Source: Candidatus Moranbacteria bacterium UBA1302 (GTDB taxonomy: Bacteria > Patescibacteriota > Minisyncoccia > Moranbacterales > UBA1568). Taken from it: 18,994 nt of DNA. The DNA lies in contig DBUA01000041.1 of assembly GCA_002307715.1 (NCBI GenBank), forward strand, positions 17,732-36,725, written 5' to 3'. The position numbers and the translations under genes were made by a program. The notes beneath the pieces are model-generated. The model was not told where the DNA came from. It did not search any database and saw only the letters and a program-made list of their open reading frames with translations. Positions 13,985 to 18,994 of this stretch are shown one piece after another (within the stretch, counting starts at the first letter, position 1; each line of letters starts with the position of its first letter).

Positions 13985-14059
13985 GCGGGCGTCGTATAGT
14001 GGCTATTATATCAGCCTTCCAAGCTGAGGATGCCGGTTCGATTCCGGTCGCCCGCTCCA
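13985..14059 (+). tRNA. tRNA-Gly (anticodon TCC)
   Basis: A full cloverleaf is readable. Acceptor arms GCGGGCG (13985-13991) and CGCCCGC (14049-14055) pair perfectly, with discriminator T and an encoded CCA. The anticodon stem TCAGC/GCTGA encloses loop CTTCCAA, giving anticodon TCC (reads GGA/GGG codons). The T arm is GCCGG-TTCGATT-CCGGT. Length is 75 with CCA. Confidence 0.96.
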
Positions 14060-14069
14060 ATAGTATGGG

Positions 14070-14096
14070 AAATCCCTTTGTGGGGATTTTTTCTTT
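14070..14096 (+). terminator. Intrinsic terminator after tRNA-Gly
   Basis: AAATCCC (14070-14076) pairs with GGGATTT (14083-14089), followed by a T-rich run. It lies 10 bases after the tRNA 3' end. Confidence 0.82.
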
Positions 14097-14110
14097 TCTG
14101 ATGGCAGAAG

Positions 14111-14119
14111 TGTTATAAT
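14111..14119 (+). promoter_or_regulatory. Extended -10 promoter of the exported Cys-rich protein
   Basis: Perfect extended -10 TGTTATAAT, identical to that at 2405-2413. Predicted leader is about 58 bases up to the ATG at 14184. Confidence 0.75.
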
Positions 14120-14183
14120 ACAGCCTTTTCTAGAGCCGAAAACCATTTTCGTATCGTAGTATCTCTTGTCGAAAGGGTATATA

Positions 14184-15482
14184 ATGAGGCGTACTATTAT
14201 GATTCCGTATTTCCATTATCATCCGGAACGTCAGAAACGCTCCTATCGAAAGCGGTATTTTTTCGGGGCTTCGATTGCGCTTCTTTTTTTGGGGAGCACG
14301 TATTATCTTTTTCCGATTTCGTTTTTTGATAAACAGCAGACGGTTGCGACTGTTCAAAGCGGAGATACGTCTGTTCAAGATTCTGCGACGCTTTCTGATT
14401 GGGTGTCAAATGACCCGTCTTTTGACACGTCAACCGATATTTCTGATGAGAATGCTGAGGACGAGGAATTTCCGGTCTTATCTCCGCCGCCGGCGCCATC
14501 TATGGATCTTATGAAAAAACGCGGCTGTGTCGCTGATGGTTTTTTGTCGGGTTATGGCGACGATATCAACAGTTCCATAGCTATGATAAATCGGTCGCAA
14601 TGCTACTATTTGCATCGCGCCCTTGAAACATGGCTTAAGCCGCCGGATTTTAAATTAGCACGGAAGATAAAAGCAAAAGTAACAAAACCGAATACGGTGT
14701 ATGGGATGTTTATCGCTGAAGCGATTGATACGAAAGAAGAATATTGGTATCCCCAGGAAAACCGTTATTTCAATTTTAGTGAGATGTGTCGTCCAGGCAG
14801 TAAGAATGCTTGGGGGGAACATACTTGCAAGCCGACGCTTGCAAGCGAGGAATATCGAAAATATGTTGAATATATCACTGAACAAGCCATGAATATGGGT
14901 GTACAGAGTTTCATGTTCGGACAGGTGTTCTATCAAGATGCTACGGATATCGATGATTCATTTATGCTTGAAGTCATGGGTGAAATGCATTCGCATGCGG
15001 ATTTCATCGGCTTGAAGATTTTTATCGGAGCGCAGACGAATGATATCGATAATGAGCAGTATCTCAGACTCTTTGATTATATCGAAGGCGGTATCGGTTT
15101 GGCAGCTGATGGCAGTGTCGAGGATGGTCCATGTTTCTCGCGTTGGTGGAAACAGGAGGGTGATTGGTGTTGGGCACTCCTTTGGAATAGCCGTTTCGCA
15201 GACAAAGCGAACAATGTGTTTCTCCATCTTGATTGGAGCGGTACGTTGGGCGATGATATGGATACGTTTACGAAGATGGATAAGGATATGCGTACGGTAA
15301 CGCTTAAGAATCTGCATAGTCGCTTCACGTCGCAAGGTTTCGGATTTTTGATGCCGATGCTGGCGACTCTCCATAAGGATGATATTGGCTGTCGTGGACC
15401 GAAAAAGCGTTTTTATTCAGCAAGTCGAAAGTATACGTGTCAGGATGAAGATGCGATAAATGCTATTCTTTCTGGCGGATGA
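14184..15482 (+). CDS. Exported or membrane-anchored Cys-rich protein, TIM-barrel-like, unknown function
   Basis: A 432-residue protein. A very basic N-terminus (R-Q-K-R-S-Y-R-K-R) precedes one membrane segment (about 26-46), so the rest lies outside. A Ser/Asp/Glu-rich linker with P-P-P-A-P leads to a globular domain from about 105. It alternates strands and helices with Y-G-M-F-I-A-E-A, N-M-G-V-Q-S-F-M-F-G-Q, F-I-G-L-K-I-F-I-G-A-Q, F-L-H-L-D-W-S-G and G-F-G-F-L-M-P-M. This rhythm resembles a TIM barrel of a glycoside-hydrolase-like kind, but no catalytic pair can be assigned. Eight cysteines lie in the exported part, matching disulfide formation. ATG 14184 is preferred because GAAAGGG at 14171-14177 is correctly spaced; TTG 14166 would extend it by six residues. 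Family not recognised. Confidence 0.8.
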   Translation: MRRTIMIPYFHYHPERQKRSYRKRYFFGASIALLFLGSTYYLFPISFFDKQQTVATVQSGDTSVQDSATLSDWVSNDPSFDTSTDISDENAEDEEFPVLSPPPAPSMDLMKKRGCVADGFLSGYGDDINSSIAMINRSQCYYLHRALETWLKPPDFKLARKIKAKVTKPNTVYGMFIAEAIDTKEEYWYPQENRYFNFSEMCRPGSKNAWGEHTCKPTLASEEYRKYVEYITEQAMNMGVQSFMFGQVFYQDATDIDDSFMLEVMGEMHSHADFIGLKIFIGAQTNDIDNEQYLRLFDYIEGGIGLAADGSVEDGPCFSRWWKQEGDWCWALLWNSRFADKANNVFLHLDWSGTLGDDMDTFTKMDKDMRTVTLKNLHSRFTSQGFGFLMPMLATLHKDDIGCRGPKKRFYSASRKYTCQDEDAINAILSGG

Positions 15483-15509
15483 TGTGAACTTCCTTAGCGT
15501 ACATGAGTC

Positions 15510-15518
15510 TGGTATAAT
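15510..15518 (+). promoter_or_regulatory. Extended -10 promoter of the RNHCP gene
   Basis: TGGTATAAT, a perfect extended -10, predicts a leader of about 20 bases. TATACT at 15530-15535 ends nine bases before the ATG and is a possible second, leaderless start. Confidence 0.7.
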
Positions 15519-15544
15519 TGAACTGTATCTATACTTGATTTACC

Positions 15545-15862
15545 ATGTCTGAACGTTTGTTCCAGAGAAAACAGGAGGATTTCAAATGTGGCCATTGCGA
15601 CGCTATCGTCCAAGGGAATGGCTATACGAATCATTGTCCGCATTGTCTCTGGAGCTGCCATGTGGATGTCCATCCTGGAGATCGGTCAGCTGCATGCGGG
15701 GGGCTTATGGAGCCGGTCAATATTGAAGCAGCGGATCGCGGCGCTTGGAAGATTACGCATCGATGCAAGATGTGCGGATATGAAAAACGTAATAGGACGG
15801 CATCGGATGATAGTTTTGATGAGATTCTTGCGTTGAGTCGAAAATGTTCGGAAAAACTTTGA
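15545..15862 (+). CDS. RNHCP-domain zinc-ribbon protein
   Basis: A 105-residue protein matching the RNHCP family almost end to end: F-K-C-G-H-C (13-18), Y-T-N-H-C-P-H-C-L-W-S-C-H-V-D (27-41), H-P-G-D-R-S-A-A-C-G-G-L-M-E-P (43-57), H-R-C-K-M-C-G (72-78) and N-R-T-A-S-D-D (83-89). The Cys pairs 15/18, 31/34 and 74/77 plus Cys51 probably bind zinc. The name-giving RNHCP reads TNHCP here. The molecular function of the family is not established as far as I know; the zinc-ribbon form suggests nucleic acid or protein binding. It has its own promoter, and the P-type ATPase gene starts 57 bases later without a clear terminator between, so they may be cotranscribed. Confidence 0.93.
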   Translation: MSERLFQRKQEDFKCGHCDAIVQGNGYTNHCPHCLWSCHVDVHPGDRSAACGGLMEPVNIEAADRGAWKITHRCKMCGYEKRNRTASDDSFDEILALSRKCSEKL

Positions 15863-15919
15863 GGGGCAGAAAGAAGAAGAGATTCTTGAAAAAAAACAAA
15901 ACAACAAATAAATAAGCAT

Positions 15920-18457
15920 ATGAAATGGAGCACGTTTGCATTATATGATGAAGCTCAGGCGTTTGCTGAGCTTGGCAGTTCGGCAAACGGCCTGACGGAA
16001 GCGAAGGCGGAGCAGCGGATACTGGAAAATCAAGCGTTCCGCATAGAAGAGGATCGTTTATCGATTTTTAAGATACTCGTACGCCAACTGCGTTCATCTT
16101 TCGTATATTTGCTTCTCGTGGCGGCAATACTCTCGCTCTTTTTTGGTGAGCGTTTCGAAGCGCTTCTTATTTTTGTTTTTATTAGCATTAACGCCATCCT
16201 TCAGACGTATCAAGAGTATCATTCCGAGAAATCCGTACGCTTGCTTAAGCGGTATCTTACATTCCATAGCCGGGTACGTCGGGGAGGCGTTGTCGTGACG
16301 ATCGAGAGCGACCAGACCGTGCCTGGTGACGTGGTGTTATTTTCGGCAGGGGACCGTCTACCGGCAGATGTCCGCTTCACGAGTGTGAATGGATTAGAAA
16401 TCGATGAGAGTGTTATTACAGGAGAATCGATAGCTGTTGAGAAGCGTTCTTCAGTGATGGCGGTCATGCCATCGGAAATGTACGAAGCTTCCAATATCGG
16501 TTTTGCAGGAACGATCGTAACGGCTGGACGTGGAGAGGGCGTCGTTTTTGCTGTCGGTAAGGAGACTTCGCTTGGCAGTATGTCGCGTCTTGTTGAAGAA
16601 CCGGTTCCTGAGACATCGTTTGAATATGGTATTCGGGAATTTAGCCAGTTCATATTGAAATTGGTTTTTTTTACTATTGCCATCATCTTTGTAGCCAATG
16701 TGCTTATCAAAGGCAGTCAAGTCGATATTTCAGAGCTTCTTGTCTTTTCTCTTGTGCTCGCCGTTTCGGTTGTTCCAGAAGCCTTGCCGGCAGTCTTGAC
16801 TGTTTCGCTTTCGCGCGGATCGATGAAGCTTGCACAAAAGAAAGTAGTTGTGAAACGTCTTTCTTCGATTGAGGATTTGGGAAGCATCGAAGTCCTCTGT
16901 ACGGATAAGACGGGTACTATCACAGAAAATATCCTTTCAGTATCATCTGTTTCATCTGCTCATGAACGCGTCTGTCTCTCTTTAGCTTTTTCTGCCTGCC
17001 TTGAAGAGCCTAAAGAAGAGCATGTCCTTCACGACGCATTCGATATCGCTTTATGGCGTGCGCTTTCTGAGAAAGAGCGTGTTGAGGCGCTTCACCGACA
17101 TCGTCTTGACAGCATACCGTTTGATCCGGACCGTCGAAGGAATAGTGTTCTTATACATTCTGACGCTGGCCGTGAAATCATTGTCCGAGGAGCGCCGGAA
17201 GAAATTCTAAAACGGTCATCGGATGTTGATCAGTTCGCTTTGAAAAGATCATCTGAATTTGTCGCGGAAGCCGGCCGTCGCGGTGAGCGTGTTATCGCAG
17301 TGGCTCGACGCGCCTTTCCTGAAGATCGCGAGTATAATTCTTATGAGGAGCAGCAATTATCTTTTGTCGGGCTTATTGCATTTGCGGATACTATCAAAGA
17401 TACTGCCCAGAATACTATTGAGCGTGCAAAAGCGCTTCATGTAGAAGTCAAGATCATAACGGGTGATAGCCGCGAAGTGGCTGGTTCGGTAGGGTATGCT
17501 ATCGGTCTGTTGAGCGATCCTCTCCAAGTGGTGACTGGAAAAGAGCTTGATGCCTTATCGTATGATGAGCGGCGCGCTATCGTGGCATCGAATGCTGTTT
17601 TTGCACGTATTTCTCCGAAGCAGAAACATGATATCATACGGATTCTTCAGGAAAAACGTATTGTGGGTTTCTTAGGGGAAGGAATAAACGATGCGCCGGC
17701 GCTTCGATTGGCGAATGTCGGCATTGTCGTGAATGGTGCGACTGATATCGCACGCGAAGCAGCGGATATCGTGCTATTGGAAAAGAATCTCGGAACGGTC
17801 ATTGATGGAATCAAGGAGGGTCGCGTCATATTCGCGAATATCCTGAAATATCTCCGTATCACACTGACATCAAATTTCGGGAATTTTTATTCCGTCGCTG
17901 TCGCATCGCTCTTTATACCATTTGTGCCGCTCTTACCTGCTCAGGTTCTTTTGATTGATTTGCTTTCGGATTTTCCGATGCTTGCTATTGCCACTGATCG
18001 TGTTGATAGTGAGGAGCTTGAGAATCCGAAGCGTTATGATGTCAAAGATGTCGTATTAACAGGCACAATCCTTGGCGCTGTAAGCTCTGTCTTCGACTTT
18101 ATCGTTTTTGGAATGTATGCGCACGTTTCTCCGGGTGCGCTCCAGACAGCGTGGTTTTTCTTGAGTGCGTTTACTGAGATCATACTTATTTTCTCATTGC
18201 GATCGAAGCATCCATTTTTCCGTATGGCAAGGCCCGCCACTATGCTTATAGTGCTCGCTATGATTGTTACGGCTATTGTTGCGGTGCTTCCGTTCATCGG
18301 TATGGCGCGTGAAGCATTCTCATTCATATATCCGCCGACGTTTATGTTACCGACCATTATCGGTATATCGATAGCGTATTTCTTCGCCACAGAAGCAATG
18401 AAACGTTTGTACTATCGCCATACTCATTTGGTAAAGGCTTCTGCTCTGAAAGCGTGA
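15920..18457 (+). CDS. MgtA-like cation-transporting P-type ATPase
   Basis: An 845-residue P-type ATPase. It has an N-terminal cation ATPase segment (G-L-T-E-A-K-A-E-Q-R), actuator I-T-G-E-S (166-170), M4 motif V-P-E-A-L-P (285-290), phosphorylation site C-T-D-K-T-G-T (Asp329), and nucleotide domain with I-V-R-G-A-P-E-E-I-L. The hinge region G-F-L-G-E-G-I-N-D-A-P-A-L is followed by E-A-A-D-I-V-L-L-E-K, and M5 reads T-S-N-F-G-N-F-Y-S-V. The hinge-to-M6 stretch (L-L-E-K...S-N-F-G-N...P-L-L-P) resembles bacterial MgtA magnesium importers more than calcium pumps, while V-P-E-A-L-P-A-V-L-T in M4 is also like P2-type pumps. Cation is therefore uncertain: Mg2+ or Ca2+. The usual GDGxND is GEGIND (Glu587). 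The nuclease gene begins 9 bases after the stop. Confidence 0.93.
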   Translation: MKWSTFALYDEAQAFAELGSSANGLTEAKAEQRILENQAFRIEEDRLSIFKILVRQLRSSFVYLLLVAAILSLFFGERFEALLIFVFISINAILQTYQEYHSEKSVRLLKRYLTFHSRVRRGGVVVTIESDQTVPGDVVLFSAGDRLPADVRFTSVNGLEIDESVITGESIAVEKRSSVMAVMPSEMYEASNIGFAGTIVTAGRGEGVVFAVGKETSLGSMSRLVEEPVPETSFEYGIREFSQFILKLVFFTIAIIFVANVLIKGSQVDISELLVFSLVLAVSVVPEALPAVLTVSLSRGSMKLAQKKVVVKRLSSIEDLGSIEVLCTDKTGTITENILSVSSVSSAHERVCLSLAFSACLEEPKEEHVLHDAFDIALWRALSEKERVEALHRHRLDSIPFDPDRRRNSVLIHSDAGREIIVRGAPEEILKRSSDVDQFALKRSSEFVAEAGRRGERVIAVARRAFPEDREYNSYEEQQLSFVGLIAFADTIKDTAQNTIERAKALHVEVKIITGDSREVAGSVGYAIGLLSDPLQVVTGKELDALSYDERRAIVASNAVFARISPKQKHDIIRILQEKRIVGFLGEGINDAPALRLANVGIVVNGATDIAREAADIVLLEKNLGTVIDGIKEGRVIFANILKYLRITLTSNFGNFYSVAVASLFIPFVPLLPAQVLLIDLLSDFPMLAIATDRVDSEELENPKRYDVKDVVLTGTILGAVSSVFDFIVFGMYAHVSPGALQTAWFFLSAFTEIILIFSLRSKHPFFRMARPATMLIVLAMIVTAIVAVLPFIGMAREAFSFIYPPTFMLPTIIGISIAYFFATEAMKRLYYRHTHLVKASALKA

Positions 18458-18466
18458 GAAAAATAT

Positions 18467-18994
18467 ATGTCGCGTCGACGATTATTTTTTCTGACTATCA
18501 CGTTTGTAGCTGTATCTTTTACATTCGTAGTATCTGCGGAACGGACAGATGTATCTGTCAAAGGATTGTTCCAGAAGCTATCGACCATTTTTTATTTCGA
18601 TGATGCCTCCGACGTTTCTCAATGGGAGACTGATTGGCAGACAGCCACTGTCTTTTCTGTTATTGATGGTGATACGATAGAGCTTTCGAATGGCGATCGC
18701 GTGCGTTATATCGGTATCGATACTCCAGAACGTATGAAACCTAGTGTCCCGGCGCAATGTTTTGCAGAGGAGGCATCCGTATTCAACTCGCATTTAGTTG
18801 AGGGGAAAACCGTCCGTTTGGGGCGAGATATTTCCGATCGTGACCGTTATGGACGTTTACTTCGATATGTTTTTGTCGATGATATTTTTGTGAATGCCGA
18901 ACTCGTGCGTGCCGGTTATGCATTCGCAGCGAATTTTCCACCGGATATTTCGAAGCAGGAATTATTCCGTTCGCTTGAACATGAAGCTCGGGCT
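18467..18994 (+). CDS. Exported SNase-like (thermonuclease family) nuclease, 3' truncated by window
   Basis: Open from the ATG at 18467 to the window end (176 codons, no stop), so the C-terminus is missing. Residues 1-24 are a basic start plus hydrophobic stretch ending V-V-S-A, a signal peptide or anchor. The staphylococcal nuclease fold follows: S-V-I-D-G-D-T-I-E-L (64-73), V-R-Y-I-G-I-D-T-P-E (79-88) and D-R-Y-G-R-L-L-R-Y-V-F (126-136). By alignment with staphylococcal nuclease, Asp69, Arg80, Asp85, Glu88 and Arg130 correspond to Asp21, Arg35, Asp40, Glu43 and Arg87, so the site looks intact. The family cuts DNA and RNA with Ca2+. It starts 9 bases after the cation ATPase stop, so both are probably cotranscribed. 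Likely role: degradation of external nucleic acids for nucleotide salvage (inference). Confidence 0.92.
   Translation, partial: MSRRRLFFLTITFVAVSFTFVVSAERTDVSVKGLFQKLSTIFYFDDASDVSQWETDWQTATVFSVIDGDTIELSNGDRVRYIGIDTPERMKPSVPAQCFAEEASVFNSHLVEGKTVRLGRDISDRDRYGRLLRYVFVDDIFVNAELVRAGYAFAANFPPDISKQELFRSLEHEARA

Noticed and set aside
1..18994. CRISPR array, insertion sequence, integrase or phage module
   Set aside because: No regularly spaced direct repeats, terminal inverted repeats with a transposase, or phage structural genes were seen on reading both strands by eye.

Overview
The window reads as a compact bacterial chromosome segment with moderate GC content and the standard genetic code: TGA ends several genes, for example at 7664, 9486 and 18457. 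Intergenic gaps are short. Both strands are used, and many genes begin with an extended -10 box (TGnTATAAT-like) and almost no Shine-Dalgarno sequence. Gene content fits a member of the Candidate Phyla Radiation (Patescibacteria): a DsbA-like oxidase, an ABC ATPase/FtsX-like permease pair, a PilX-like pilin, a stand-alone FNR-type reductase, a two-subunit 2-oxoacid:ferredoxin oxidoreductase and a TIM-barrel-like surface protein. That placement is inference from style and gene set, as no rRNA is present.

Layout. 1-590: the 3' part of a DsbA-like thiol oxidoreductase (CPYC active site at the window edge) and a terminator. 638-2388: exonuclease VII as xseA-xseB, with an HRDC domain fused to the large subunit. 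2450-5013: overlapping genes for the fused gamma/alpha subunit and the beta subunit of a 2-oxoacid:ferredoxin oxidoreductase. 5074-5392, minus strand: a 56-residue Cys-rich membrane protein whose strong promoter is separated from it by a perfect terminator-like hairpin. 5468-6160: lipoprotein cyclophilin. 6213-9486: membrane-anchored HtrA-like protease followed by a P1B-type metal ATPase with a TPC motif. 9547-10191: PilX-like pilin.

10192-10436 is non-genic, with a terminator and an unusual start-less coding-like fragment. 10437-12946, minus strand: ABC ATPase with a long C-terminal extension, then an FtsX/MacB-like permease. 13039-13122: a 27-residue single-helix mini-protein. 13216-13962: FNR-like flavin reductase. 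13985-14059: tRNA-Gly(TCC). 14184-15482: exported Cys-rich protein of unknown function. 15545-15862: RNHCP-domain zinc-ribbon protein. 15920-18457: MgtA-like P-type ATPase. 18467-18994: exported SNase-like nuclease, cut by the window end.

How the genes may work together. The oxidoreductase pair would reduce ferredoxin during fermentation, and the FNR-like protein could pass those electrons to NAD(P). A cell-envelope theme recurs: DsbA-like oxidase, cyclophilin, HtrA-like protease, pilin, ABC export or lipoprotein-type system, Cys-rich exported protein and nuclease. These would suit an epibiont that scavenges nucleic acids and attaches to hosts. No CRISPR array, transposase, integrase or phage gene is visible. 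The least explained elements are the hairpin-gated small Cys protein (5074-5392), the coding-like remnant (10302-10449), the 27-residue membrane peptide (13039-13122) and the C-terminal half of the ABC ATPase.
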